Assembly (NCBI GenBank): GCA_017480785.1
Contig: JAFURZ010000016.1
Span: forward strand, 124,001 to 188,000
DNA: 64,000 bases
Source: Bacteroidales bacterium
GTDB lineage: Bacteria; Bacteroidota; Bacteroidia; Bacteroidales; P3
Direction: 5' to 3'
Numbering within the stretch: position 1 is the stretch's first letter; every line of letters starts with the position of its first letter. Below, in pieces: positions 15,949-24,791 of the stretch. Under the pieces are notes generated by a model that saw only the letters and a list, made by a program, of their open reading frames with translations, ran no database searches and was not told where the DNA came from. The position numbers were made by a program, and so were the translations under genes.

Positions 15949-17177
15949 AGTACTACCTCATAGCCGGCGAAGCCTCGGGCGACCTGCACGGTGCCAACCT
16001 CATGCGGGCGCTGCGCGAACAAGACCCCGACGCGCAGTTCCGCTTCTGGGGCGGAGACCTCATGGCGGCCGTCGGCGGCATGCCGGTGCGCCACATCCGC
16101 GACCTGGCCATCATGGGCTTCGTCGAGGTGGTGGCTCACCTGGGCACCGTGCTGGGCAACATCCGGTTTTGCAAGCAGGACATCCTCGACTACCGGCCCG
16201 ATGTGGTGGTAGGCATCGACTACCCGGGCTTCAACCTCAAGATTGAAGCCTGGGCCCACAAGCACGGCCTCAAGACGGTGCACTACATATCGCCCAACCT
16301 ATGGGCGTGGAAGAAAGGACGCATCAAGGGAATGAGGAAAACCCTCGACCGTCTGTGCTACATACTGCCCTTCGAGGAGCGTTTCTTCGCCGAGAACCAG
16401 ATGCCGCAGGCAGTCTACGTAGGCCACCCGCTGCTGGATGCCGTCCGTGGAAGCAATTCCACAGAGGCCTTATCGTCTGATAATCACCTGCATTACACCA
16501 GCCATTCTTCTACAATAGTAAAAGAACAGCAAAAGAACAGTAAAAGAACAGACAAAGAACAGACAGACTCACAACAACTTACAGTCGTCCTACTTCCAGG
16601 CAGCCGACGGCAGGAACTGAAACACAGTCTGCCACTGATGGTGCAGCTGGCCGACCGGCACCCCGAATACCGCTTTGTGGTGGCCGGCATGAGCCTGCTG
16701 GGCCCCGACATCTACCGGAGCCTCATCCCCGCGGAGAGCAACGTCGAGGTGGTCTACGACCAGACCTACCCCCTGCTCGCCTCGGCCCACGCCGCCATCG
16801 TGTGCTCGGGCACCGCCACCCTCGAGACGGCCCTCTTCGACGTGCCCCAGGTGGTGTGCTACCGCGCCAACCCCATTTCCATAGCCATCGCCAAAGCCAT
16901 CGTCAGCCGCCGCATACGCTACATCTCGCTGGTCAACCTCATAGCCGACGGTGCGCGACCCGAGGGGAGCGAACCTCTAAAAATGCCGGTGGTCACCGAA
17001 CTCATCCAAGAGGACTTCAACGCCGGGCGGCTGGAGCGCGAATTCCAACTGATAGCCGACGACGAGGCTAACCGCCGCCGTATGCGCGACGAGTACGCCG
17101 CCATGCGTGCCCTGCTGGGCAACGGGGGAGCCAGCCGACGTACCGCCGACACCATCCTCAATCTGTTGAACCCATGA
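15945..17177 (+). CDS. lpxB: Lipid-A-disaccharide synthase
   Basis: LpxB joins UDP-2,3-diacylglucosamine and lipid X into the lipid A disaccharide at the inner membrane. Motifs AGEASGDLHGANLM at the N-terminus, GIDYPGFNLKIE, SPNLWAWKKGRI, LLPGSRRQEL and CSGTATLETALF are all present. At 410 residues it is longer than the usual 370-390. The excess lies between GHPLLDAVRG and VVLLPGSR, where about 45 residues are partly encoded by four 11-bp repeats (16517-16560) reading KEQQKNSKRTDKEQT. The insertion is in the linker between the two Rossmann halves, so the enzyme is probably active. Confidence 0.95.
   Translation: MKYYLIAGEASGDLHGANLMRALREQDPDAQFRFWGGDLMAAVGGMPVRHIRDLAIMGFVEVVAHLGTVLGNIRFCKQDILDYRPDVVVGIDYPGFNLKIEAWAHKHGLKTVHYISPNLWAWKKGRIKGMRKTLDRLCYILPFEERFFAENQMPQAVYVGHPLLDAVRGSNSTEALSSDNHLHYTSHSSTIVKEQQKNSKRTDKEQTDSQQLTVVLLPGSRRQELKHSLPLMVQLADRHPEYRFVVAGMSLLGPDIYRSLIPAESNVEVVYDQTYPLLASAHAAIVCSGTATLETALFDVPQVVCYRANPISIAIAKAIVSRRIRYISLVNLIADGARPEGSEPLKMPVVTELIQEDFNAGRLEREFQLIADDEANRRRMRDEYAAMRALLGNGGASRRTADTILNLLNP
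16517..16560. repeat. Four 11-bp units in frame inside lpxB
   Basis: Units agtaaaagaac, agcaaaagaac, agtaaaagaac and agacaaagaac lie head to tail. Each unit shifts frame, yet the array is stop-free in the lpxB frame. Same family as 9630-9672 and 43393-43421. Confidence 0.9.
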
Positions 17178-18502
17178 AGCGCCTTCTGCTCATAGTCCTG
17201 CTGCTTGCCGCCAGCCTGGCTGCCACGGCCGACCCTGTGCGCGTGCGCCTCTACAGCAACGCCAAGGTGACCACGCTGAACATCTCGTTCGACCTGGGCT
17301 ACTACAACCTCTATGCCGACGGCAGCCAACTGCTCGAAGACATGGTAGGCGAGGGGCGCTCGGTGCTCATACGGCCCGACGGGGGACGGCTGCACGTGAG
17401 CGTCAACAGCGACGACTACGGCTCCTACGCCAGCCTGCGCCTCGAGGCCACCGACACTGCCTGCATCCTCTGCCTCAACCCCGAAGGGTGCAAGCAGCGC
17501 ACCTACGAGGGCAACCTCGAGGTCACCCCAATGAAGGGAGGCCAGCTGCAACTGGTCAACGAGGTGGAGTTTGAGACCTACATCGCCGGCGTGGTGCAGA
17601 GCGAAATCTACGGCACACAAAGCGACATCTTCCGCATACAGGCCATCATCAGCCGCACCTGGGCCCTGCGCAACATGAAGAAACATGCCTCCGAGGGCTA
17701 CAACTTCTGCGACTACGTCCACTGCCAGGCCTACCAGAACCGCTGCATCCGGCCCGATATTATGATGGGAGCCATCCAGAGCAGCGGAGAGACCCTTGTC
17801 GACAGCCTCGGCGCGCTCATCGAGACACCCTTCCACTCCAACTCCGGCGGACAGACCGCCAACTCGGAGGATGTGTGGAAGGCCGCCCTCCCCTATCTGC
17901 GCTCCGTGCCCGACACCTTCTCCTACCGCATGCGCCAAAGCGACTGGGTGAAGACCGTAAGCATCGACCGCTGGCTCGGCTACTTCGCCCGCAAGCACAA
18001 GGTCGACACCGCCGACAGCGCCCTCGTCGACAGCCTGCTCCACTTCCAGCAGCCCACCCGCAAGGCTCGCCTGCTCGGCATCCCCCTGACCCGCATACGC
18101 ACCGACTTCCAGCTCAAGTCGACCTTCTTCAGCGTCAGTGTCGACAGTGTCACCCAGTCGGTCATCCTGCACGGCCACGGCTACGGCCACGGCGTGGGCC
18201 TTAGCCAGGAGGGCACCATCCGCATGGTGGGCCTCGGCTACAGCTACGACAGCATCCTTCGACACTACTACACCGGCGCCCTGGTGCACCACGACCCCAC
18301 CGCCAACCACAGCTACGTGGAGCGCTACGCCGGCCAGCTGGCCCGTATTATCGAAGAAGACAAGAACAAGAAGACCCAGACCCGCTCCAAGAAGGACGAC
18401 TGGCTGGGTCGACTCTTCCGCCTGCGCGACCGCGAGGAACGCGAAGAGATATACATTGAATCGGAACAAGACAACGAAAAAGATTGGCAATATGAATGGT
18501 AA
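17174..18502 (+). CDS. SpoIID/LytB-domain protein (amidase-enhancer type)
   Basis: The 442-residue product has a signal peptide (about 1-19), a beta-rich N-terminal part, and a SpoIID/LytB domain (about 125-390). Landmarks are VEFETYIAGVVQSEI, QAIISRTWALRNMKKH, HSNSGGQTANSEDVW and HGHGYGHGVGLSQEGTIRM. SpoIID-type enzymes trim denuded glycan strands; LytB-type members stimulate amidases. The C-terminal 60 residues are a charged tail (KNKKTQTRSKKDD...). It overlaps lpxB by ATGA, and its own end overlaps the next start by 11 bases. Confidence 0.85.
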   Translation: MKRLLLIVLLLAASLAATADPVRVRLYSNAKVTTLNISFDLGYYNLYADGSQLLEDMVGEGRSVLIRPDGGRLHVSVNSDDYGSYASLRLEATDTACILCLNPEGCKQRTYEGNLEVTPMKGGQLQLVNEVEFETYIAGVVQSEIYGTQSDIFRIQAIISRTWALRNMKKHASEGYNFCDYVHCQAYQNRCIRPDIMMGAIQSSGETLVDSLGALIETPFHSNSGGQTANSEDVWKAALPYLRSVPDTFSYRMRQSDWVKTVSIDRWLGYFARKHKVDTADSALVDSLLHFQQPTRKARLLGIPLTRIRTDFQLKSTFFSVSVDSVTQSVILHGHGYGHGVGLSQEGTIRMVGLGYSYDSILRHYYTGALVHHDPTANHSYVERYAGQLARIIEEDKNKKTQTRSKKDDWLGRLFRLRDREEREEIYIESEQDNEKDWQYEW

Positions 18503-19022
18503 AAAACTACTCCTGTTAATGGCAAGCGCCCTGCTCCTCGCCGGAGCCCAGGCGCAAGTGAAATGGCACACCATCGAGGAAGCCTCCACGGCTAAGATAG
18601 AGGAGCGCCTCTACTTTGTCGACTTCTACACCTCCTGGTGCGGATACTGCAAGAAGATGGACCGTGAGACCTTCAGCGACGCCACCGTCGCCAAGATACT
18701 CAACAAGTATTTCTACCCCGTCAAGTTCGATGCCGAAGGGTCGAACACCTTCCAATGGCGCGGCAAGACCTACCGCCCCGTCAACGAGGGGCGCAACCGC
18801 CAACACGAGTTTGCCCGCGGCCTGCAGGGCTACCCCACCTTCGTCCTCTACAAGGCCGACGGCACCCTGCTGCAAGCCATCCCGGGATTCTACCCGGCCA
18901 AAGACTTCGTCGTCGTCCTATGGTACTTCGCCAGCGGCGACTGCGACAAGTATCCCTTCGAGCGCTATCAGAAGATATTCGACAAAGAGATACGTCCGAC
19001 AATGGAAAAGAAACTAAAATAG
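18492..19022 (+). CDS. Secreted thioredoxin-fold protein
   Basis: The 176-residue product has a signal peptide (ending AGAQAQ), then a thioredoxin fold with the redox motif SWCGYCKKMD at about residues 48-57 and a cis-proline region (LQGYPTFVLYKADG). It should act as a periplasmic thiol-disulfide exchanger, possibly in redox repair. ATG 18492 is chosen because it gives a complete signal peptide, overlapping the SpoIID gene end. ftsY follows after 7 bases. Confidence 0.85.
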   Translation: MNGKKLLLLMASALLLAGAQAQVKWHTIEEASTAKIEERLYFVDFYTSWCGYCKKMDRETFSDATVAKILNKYFYPVKFDAEGSNTFQWRGKTYRPVNEGRNRQHEFARGLQGYPTFVLYKADGTLLQAIPGFYPAKDFVVVLWYFASGDCDKYPFERYQKIFDKEIRPTMEKKLK

Positions 19023-19029
19023 AGCGACC

Positions 19030-19989
19030 ATGGGACTGTTCAGTAGAAAAGAGAAAGACGCCGAGCGCCAGACCCTCGACCAAGGCCTGGCCAAGACCAA
19101 GGAAAGCTTCTTCCAGAAACTCTCGCGCACCATCCTCGGCAAGTCGACCGTGGACGACGACGTGCTCGACAACCTCGAAGAGACGCTCATCACCTCCGAC
19201 GTGGGTGTGGAGACCACCCTCAAGGTCATCGAGAAGCTGCAGGAACGCATCCGTCGCGACAAGTACATCTCCACCTCCGAGCTCAACTCCATCCTGCGAG
19301 CCGAGATAGCGCAGCTGCTCATCCACCCCAACGTGCAGACCCAGTTTCCCGCCACCTTTGATGCACCGCTGCCCCACACCCCCTACGTCATCCTCGTGGT
19401 AGGCGTCAACGGGGTGGGCAAGACCACCACCATCGCCAAGCTGGCCTACCGCTACAAGGAAGCCGGCCGCAGCGTGGTCCTCGGCGCCGCCGACACCTTC
19501 CGCGCCGCCGCCGTCGAACAGCTCCAGCTCTGGGCCGACCGCGTGGGCGTGCCCATCGTGCAGCAAGGCATGGGGGCCGACCCCGCCAGCGTGGCCTACG
19601 ACACCCTCCAGAGCGCCCTGGCCAAGCAGGCCGACGTCGTCATCATCGACACCGCCGGACGACTGCACAACAAGGTGGGCCTGATGAACGAGCTCACCAA
19701 GATACGCCGCGTCATGCAGAAGCTCGTGCCCGACGCTCCCCACGAGGTGCTCCTCGTCCTCGACGCCTCCACCGGCCAGAACGCCGTCGAGCAGGCACGC
19801 CAATTCACCGAGGCCACCGATGTCAACGCACTGGCACTCACCAAGCTCGACGGCACCGCCAAGGGCGGCGTCATCATCGGCATCAGCGACCAGTTCCAGG
19901 TTCCCGTCCGCTACATCGGCCTCGGCGAGAAGATGACCGACCTCCAACTCTTCAACCCCGCCGAATTCGTCGACTCCCTGTTTGAATAG
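19030..19989 (+). CDS. ftsY: Signal recognition particle receptor FtsY
   Basis: FtsY docks ribosome-SRP complexes at the membrane for co-translational insertion. This 319-residue form has the NG domain only: a four-helix N domain (about 20-95), P-loop GVNGVGKTTTIAKLA, DTFRAAAVEQL, IIDTAGRLHN and TKLDGTAKGG, ending LFNPAEFVDSLFE. It lacks the long acidic A domain of enterobacterial FtsY, as is usual in this phylum. rimO follows after 4 bases. Confidence 0.97.
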   Translation: MGLFSRKEKDAERQTLDQGLAKTKESFFQKLSRTILGKSTVDDDVLDNLEETLITSDVGVETTLKVIEKLQERIRRDKYISTSELNSILRAEIAQLLIHPNVQTQFPATFDAPLPHTPYVILVVGVNGVGKTTTIAKLAYRYKEAGRSVVLGAADTFRAAAVEQLQLWADRVGVPIVQQGMGADPASVAYDTLQSALAKQADVVIIDTAGRLHNKVGLMNELTKIRRVMQKLVPDAPHEVLLVLDASTGQNAVEQARQFTEATDVNALALTKLDGTAKGGVIIGISDQFQVPVRYIGLGEKMTDLQLFNPAEFVDSLFE

Positions 19990-19993
19990 ACCA

Positions 19994-21298
19994 ATGAAAA
20001 TCAATATTATCACACTGGGATGCTCGAAGAACACCGTCGACAGCGAGAAGCTGGCGGCGGCGTTGATGGAGCAGGGCCACAGTGTACACTACGACCGGCA
20101 GCGCAACGACTGCGATGCCGTCATCGTCAACACCTGCGGCTTCATCGGCGACGCCAAAGAGGAGAGCATCGACACCATACTGCAGCAGGTGGCCGTGAAG
20201 GCCCGTGGCCGCAAGGCGCGACGCCTCATCGTGTGCGGCTGCCTCGTGGAGCGCTACAAGGAGGAGCTCGCCCGCGAAATGCCCGAAGTGGACGCTTGGT
20301 ACGGCGTGCACGAATGGGAGAAGATAGTAAATGACCTTAAAGTCCCTAAGGACCTTAAAGACCCTAAAGGCCCTCAAGCCTTCCCCCGCCCCCTCTCCAC
20401 CCCCTCGCACTACGCCTACCTGAAGATTGCCGAGGGGTGCAACCGCAGCTGCTCCTACTGCGCCATCCCCCTCATCCGCGGCGCCCACCGCTCAATCCCC
20501 ATGGACGACCTCGTAGCCGAAGCCCGCAGCCTTGTCGGCAAGGGGGTGAAGGAGTTGCTGGTCATCAGCCAGGACACCACCTACTACGGTCTCGACCTCT
20601 ACCACCGCCGCACCCTGGGCGAGTTGCTCGACCGGCTGGCCAACGAGAGCGGGGTCCAATGGTTACGCCTGCACTACACCTACCCCTCCTCGTTCCCCGA
20701 CGACGCCATCGACGCCATCGCCCGCCACCTGAACATCTGCAACTACATCGACATCCCCCTGCAGCACATCAACTCGCGCATCCTCGACTCCATGCAGCGC
20801 GGCATCGACCGCGAGGGCACCCTGCGCCTGCTCGACCGCTTCCGCGCCAAGCTGCCCGACGTGGCCATCCGCACCACCCTCATCGCAGGCTATCCCGGCG
20901 AGACCGAGACCGAGTTTGAGGAGCTGAAAGACTTCGTCCGCACCGCACGCTTCGACCGCATGGGATGCTTCGCCTACTCGGCCGAGGAAGGCACTCCGGC
21001 CTATGCCCTCGGCGACCCCGTGCCCGACGAGGAGAAGCAACGGCGCGTCGGCGAGCTGATGGCCATCCAGGAGCAGATATCGCTTGAGAAGAACCAGGCC
21101 CGCATCGGCAAGACCTACCGCTGCATCATTGACCGCTACGAAGACGACACCCTCATTGGCCGCACCCAGTACGACAGCCCCGAGGTGGACGACGAGGTGC
21201 TGATAGAGCAGACCCGCGGAGGAATACGCCCGGGCGACTTCGTCGACGTCCGCATCACCGACGCCATGGAAAACGACCTCATCGGAGAGATGGTCTAA
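19994..21298 (+). CDS. rimO: Ribosomal protein S12 methylthiotransferase RimO
   Basis: RimO is a radical-SAM enzyme that methylthiolates an Asp of ribosomal protein S12. The three UPF0004 cluster cysteines (ITLGCSKN, VNTCGFIG, VCGCLVERY), the radical-SAM motif CNRSCSYC and a C-terminal TRAM domain are present in 434 residues. ATG 19994 is preferred over TTG 19982. The linker between the N-terminal and radical-SAM domains (KVPKDLKDPKGPQ) is encoded by five 9-bp repeats (20334-20378). This is the last gene of the dense + strand run. Confidence 0.95.
   Translation: MKINIITLGCSKNTVDSEKLAAALMEQGHSVHYDRQRNDCDAVIVNTCGFIGDAKEESIDTILQQVAVKARGRKARRLIVCGCLVERYKEELAREMPEVDAWYGVHEWEKIVNDLKVPKDLKDPKGPQAFPRPLSTPSHYAYLKIAEGCNRSCSYCAIPLIRGAHRSIPMDDLVAEARSLVGKGVKELLVISQDTTYYGLDLYHRRTLGELLDRLANESGVQWLRLHYTYPSSFPDDAIDAIARHLNICNYIDIPLQHINSRILDSMQRGIDREGTLRLLDRFRAKLPDVAIRTTLIAGYPGETETEFEELKDFVRTARFDRMGCFAYSAEEGTPAYALGDPVPDEEKQRRVGELMAIQEQISLEKNQARIGKTYRCIIDRYEDDTLIGRTQYDSPEVDDEVLIEQTRGGIRPGDFVDVRITDAMENDLIGEMV
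20334..20378. repeat. Five 9-bp units in the rimO linker
   Basis: Units accttaaag, tccctaagg, accttaaag, accctaaag and gccctcaag lie head to tail (45 bases). A 9-bp unit keeps frame, encoding a Lys-Asp-Pro-rich linker. Confidence 0.85.
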
Positions 21299-21323
21299 AC
21301 CACTGTTTCACAACATGTTCTAC

Positions 21324-21377
21324 AGCAGTTCAACTTGAGTTCGACTTGAAATCAAGTCGAACTCAAGTTGAACTGCT
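21324..21377. repeat. Perfect palindrome of 11-bp units after rimO
   Basis: The 26-base arms 21324-21349 and 21352-21377 are exact reverse complements around a 2-base loop. Units are variants of agttcaacttg. A one-armed copy (agttcaacttgagtt) lies at 43361-43375. It may stop the long run, but no T-tract follows. Confidence 0.92.
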
Positions 21378-21414
21378 GCTAAAAGGCTGAAAAAGAGACG
21401 GTATAACAATAACC

Positions 21415-21445
21415 TTGTCATATCGTTTTTTTTTCGTACTTTTGC
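21415..21445 (+). promoter_or_regulatory. Promoter of the cobalamin uptake operon
   Basis: TTG at 21415-21417, a 19-base spacer and TACTTTTGC at 21437-21445 match the phylum consensus, directly before the riboswitch. Confidence 0.8.
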
Positions 21446-21447
21446 AT

Positions 21448-21615
21448 CCGGTTTCGGTCGCCCGAGGAGGGCGCCAAGAGGGAATCAGGTGTAAGTCCTG
21501 AGCAGTCCCGCTGCTGTGAGCCTCAACAGGTTACGCATCCACGAAGCCACTGTGTGCCGCCATAGGCACATGGGAAGGCGGATGCGTGAGGGGTGAGCCA
21601 GAAGACCTGCCGGAG
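21448..21615 (+). promoter_or_regulatory. Cobalamin (B12) riboswitch
   Basis: The leader contains the conserved cobalamin aptamer landmarks in order: gggaatcaggtgtaagtcct, gagcagtcccgctgctgtga, gaagccactgtg, tgggaaggcg, and the B12 box gccagaagacctgcc ending about 21611. It lies between the promoter and the BtuB gene and should shut the operon down when cobalamin is plentiful, most likely at translation since no clear terminator is seen. Confidence 0.95.
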
Positions 21616-21658
21616 CCGTAAGAAACAACAAAAAGCCCTCGAGGAAAGGACTGCATGA

Positions 21659-23671
21659 ATGAGCAAAGTATTGTATCGTATCGTAATGTTTATCGTCGGC
21701 CGGCGGCCAGGACCACCGGTCACAGCTCTGGGCATCCTTTTCTCGTGGCTTTGCGTTGTTCCCGCCTACGGACAGGACACGGTGCAGGTGCTTGACGAGG
21801 TGGAGGTGACGACCCAACGCACCCCCGCCACGACGCGTACGGCCGCGCCGACACAAGTGCTCGACGCGGCGGCCATCGAACAGCAGGGGGCCCTGCTGCT
21901 GAGCGACGCCGTGAAGCAGATGGCCGGAGTGACGCTGAAAGACTATGGCGGTGTGGGCGGTATGAAGACCATCTCGGCCCGAGGGCTGGGGAGCCAGTTC
22001 TCGACCGTCACCATCGACGGCATCGCCGTCGACAACGCACAGAACGGGCAGGTGGACCTGGGCCGCTACCTGCTGGGCAATGCAGCCTATGTCAGCTTCA
22101 GCCAAGGGCAACAGCAGGAGCCCCTGCTCTCGGCCCGCGCATACGCCGCCGGCAACGTGCTGAACCTGGAGACCGCCAAGCCTGTCTTCTACGGCCACAG
22201 CCGCACCAACCTCAAAGTGGGCATGGAACTGGGCAGCTTCGGTCTGATGAGCCCCACGGCGCTGTGGGAGCAGAAATGGAGCCGCCGCATGAAGAGCAGC
22301 GTGTGGGTCAACTGGCTGAAGAGCGACGGCGACTATCCCTACACTCTCTACCACTCCTACAACCATGAAGGGCTCACCAGCCACGAACGGCGCCAGCATT
22401 CGGCCATGCACATGCTGAGTGCCGACGCGAACCTCTTCTACTCCATAGGTCCCGGCAGCCAGCTGACCGCCAAGGTGCACCTGATGAGCGGCATGCACCA
22501 GCTGCCCGGCCAGGTGATACTGAACAGCAGCAGCGTGTCGGCCCAGAGCTCGCACGAGAACGAGCTCTTCGCCCAGGCACGGTGGACGCTGACCCGCGGC
22601 CGGTGGTCGGCCCAGCTGCTTGGCAAAGCCATGACGGGCTATGACCAATACGAGGACAGCGCCATGCTGGGCTACCGCGACAACTACCTGGAGCACCACT
22701 ACAGCCAGCAGAAAGGTTACCTCAGCGGCAGCGCCACCTACAGCGCGCTGGAGTGGCTGGACCTGAGCGGCGCCGTCGATGGCGACCTGAGCCGGTTGGA
22801 GAACAACCAGGAGTATCGCTACGATGTGCTGCGGCGCAACCTGACGGCCGTAGCCGCCGTGCGAGCCCACCGTCGCGGATGGGAGCTGCGCGCCCACCTG
22901 CTGGCCACCGACGTGGCCGACCGCGTGGTGGACCTCGACACCACGCCCAGCTACCGTCGCCTGTCGCCCTACGTGGCCCTGATGTGGAGCGCCAACGAGA
23001 ACCTCACCCTGCGCTACTTCTACAAGGAGACCTACCGCGCGCCGACCTTCAGCGAGCTCTACTTCTTCCTGTCCAACCCCCGCAACCTGCGTCCCGAGCG
23101 GGCACGCCAGCACAACGTCGGTGTGTCCTACGTCAACAACTGGCTGCGCACCACCGTGGACGCCTACTTCAACCAGGTGCACGACAAGATAATCGCCAAG
23201 CCATCGTCGTACATGTACTATTGGACGATGGACAACCTGGGGCTGGTGCACATCCTGGGCGCGGATGCCACCGCGATGGCACAGCTGGGCAACGTCAGCA
23301 TACAGCTGAAATACAGTTTCGCCCATGCCATCGACTTGAGCGACCCCACGAACAGCGCCACCTATGGCTACCAGATACGCTACACCCCGCGGCACTCGGG
23401 CGGCGGCAGCGTGCGGTGGGAGAACGCGTGGGTGAACCTCGGCGCCACCGCCATGGCGGTGGGACACCGCTACGCCTACGTGAACGAGGACAACCTGATG
23501 CCTGCCTACTGCGACATCGGGCTGAGCGCCGACCGCAACTTCAGCCTGGAGCACGGCGCCCTGCGCGTGCAGGTGCAGGTGCTCAACCTCTTCGACGTGC
23601 AATACGAAGTGGTGCGCTACTACCCCATGATGGGACGCAACTACCGTCTATCTGTAATATATGAATTCTAA
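21659..23671 (+). CDS. btuB: TonB-dependent cobalamin receptor BtuB
   Basis: The 670-residue outer-membrane receptor has a signal peptide (ending VVPAYGQ), a TonB-box-like VEVTTQRT, a plug domain (about 60-170: LSDAVKQMAGVTLKDYGGVG, SARGLGSQFSTVTIDGIAVD) and a 22-stranded-type barrel ending in aromatic YRLSVIYEF. A B12 riboswitch directly upstream and a BtuG-like gene directly downstream identify the substrate as cobalamin or a related corrinoid. ATG 21659 is chosen; a second ATG four bases upstream (21655) is out of frame. Confidence 0.92.
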   Translation: MSKVLYRIVMFIVGRRPGPPVTALGILFSWLCVVPAYGQDTVQVLDEVEVTTQRTPATTRTAAPTQVLDAAAIEQQGALLLSDAVKQMAGVTLKDYGGVGGMKTISARGLGSQFSTVTIDGIAVDNAQNGQVDLGRYLLGNAAYVSFSQGQQQEPLLSARAYAAGNVLNLETAKPVFYGHSRTNLKVGMELGSFGLMSPTALWEQKWSRRMKSSVWVNWLKSDGDYPYTLYHSYNHEGLTSHERRQHSAMHMLSADANLFYSIGPGSQLTAKVHLMSGMHQLPGQVILNSSSVSAQSSHENELFAQARWTLTRGRWSAQLLGKAMTGYDQYEDSAMLGYRDNYLEHHYSQQKGYLSGSATYSALEWLDLSGAVDGDLSRLENNQEYRYDVLRRNLTAVAAVRAHRRGWELRAHLLATDVADRVVDLDTTPSYRRLSPYVALMWSANENLTLRYFYKETYRAPTFSELYFFLSNPRNLRPERARQHNVGVSYVNNWLRTTVDAYFNQVHDKIIAKPSSYMYYWTMDNLGLVHILGADATAMAQLGNVSIQLKYSFAHAIDLSDPTNSATYGYQIRYTPRHSGGGSVRWENAWVNLGATAMAVGHRYAYVNEDNLMPAYCDIGLSADRNFSLEHGALRVQVQVLNLFDVQYEVVRYYPMMGRNYRLSVIYEF

Positions 23672-23686
23672 AGATAATATAGCCTT

Positions 23687-24787
23687 ATGAAAAAGACCCT
23701 GACAATACTCGGCCTGGCCGCACTGGTGTTCTGCCTGGCATCGTGCGAGAAACCGCAAGCCGGCCCCGAGGGGGAAGACAGCATCCCCTCAAACGACTAT
23801 AGCCACGTAGCCCTGCATCAGGCCTTCGTGCTCAACGAAGGGCCCCAAGGCAACAACGCCTCGCTCTCGCATATCGACCTGGCAAACGGGACGCTGGAGA
23901 ACAACTGGTTTTTCGAGCACAACAGCCGTCGGCTGGGCGACGTGGCACAAGACCTGCTCGTGTATGGCGGCAAGGCCTATGCCACCGTGTGGGGGTCGGG
24001 CAACCTGGAGGTAATCGACACCGCGACGGGCAGTTCCACCCTCGTCGCCCTGGGCAACCGCGGTCCACGCTACCTGGCGGCCGACGGCGGCAAGCTGTAC
24101 ATCAGCTGCTACAATCCCGCCAGCGTCATCCGCATCGACACCGCCACATTGCAGGTCGAAGCCACCTGCCCGCTGGGCAGCTTCAATCCCGAGGGCATCG
24201 CCATCGCGGCAGGCCGCCTGTTTGCGGTAAGCTCGTGGATTGGAGGAAGTCAGAACAGCATCACCTACGACAGCACGCTCTATGTCATCGACCTGGGCAC
24301 GTTTTCCGTCGACACGCTCCTCGTGGTGGGCCGCAACCCTCAGGCCGTCAAGGCCGTCGACGCCAACCGCCTCATCGTCAACTGCTGGGGAGTGTGGGAC
24401 ATGAACAACGGGAGCACTGAAGGCGAAGGGTCGGCCATCGTCGACGCCACGACACTCAGCGTCAGCCAGACCGGACAGCTCTTCACCCGGATGTGCGTCG
24501 CCAACGGTGACATCTACGGCTACGTGCAGACCTACGACGCCAGTTGGAACATGACAACCACCTATCTGAAGATGGATGCCGCCACGATGGCAACGACCGA
24601 GCTACTGCCGCAGTGCGGAGTCGACAATCCCTACTGCATTGCCGTACATCCCGCCACGGGCGACATCTTCATCGGCACCGACGGCAACTACGCCACCAAT
24701 GGCGAACTCTACTGCTTCACCCCCGACGGCACCCGCCGCTGGAAGCGTGAAGTGGGCATGCTGCCCTCGAAAATAGTATTCTACTGA
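23687..24787 (+). CDS. btuG: BtuG-like surface cobalamin-binding lipoprotein
   Basis: The 366-residue product has a lipobox CLASC (Cys20) followed by a seven-bladed YncE/DUF5074-type propeller (VWGSGNLEVIDTATGSS, LYISCYNPASVIRIDTATLQ, LYVIDLGTFSVDTLLVVG, AVHPATGDIFIGTDGNY). In Bacteroides, BtuG propellers sit on the cell surface, bind cobalamin with very high affinity and pass it to BtuB. Fold, lipidation and the position 15 bases after btuB under a B12 riboswitch all fit. The next gene is convergent. Confidence 0.85.
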   Translation: MKKTLTILGLAALVFCLASCEKPQAGPEGEDSIPSNDYSHVALHQAFVLNEGPQGNNASLSHIDLANGTLENNWFFEHNSRRLGDVAQDLLVYGGKAYATVWGSGNLEVIDTATGSSTLVALGNRGPRYLAADGGKLYISCYNPASVIRIDTATLQVEATCPLGSFNPEGIAIAAGRLFAVSSWIGGSQNSITYDSTLYVIDLGTFSVDTLLVVGRNPQAVKAVDANRLIVNCWGVWDMNNGSTEGEGSAIVDATTLSVSQTGQLFTRMCVANGDIYGYVQTYDASWNMTTTYLKMDAATMATTELLPQCGVDNPYCIAVHPATGDIFIGTDGNYATNGELYCFTPDGTRRWKREVGMLPSKIVFY

Positions 24788-24791
24788 AATA

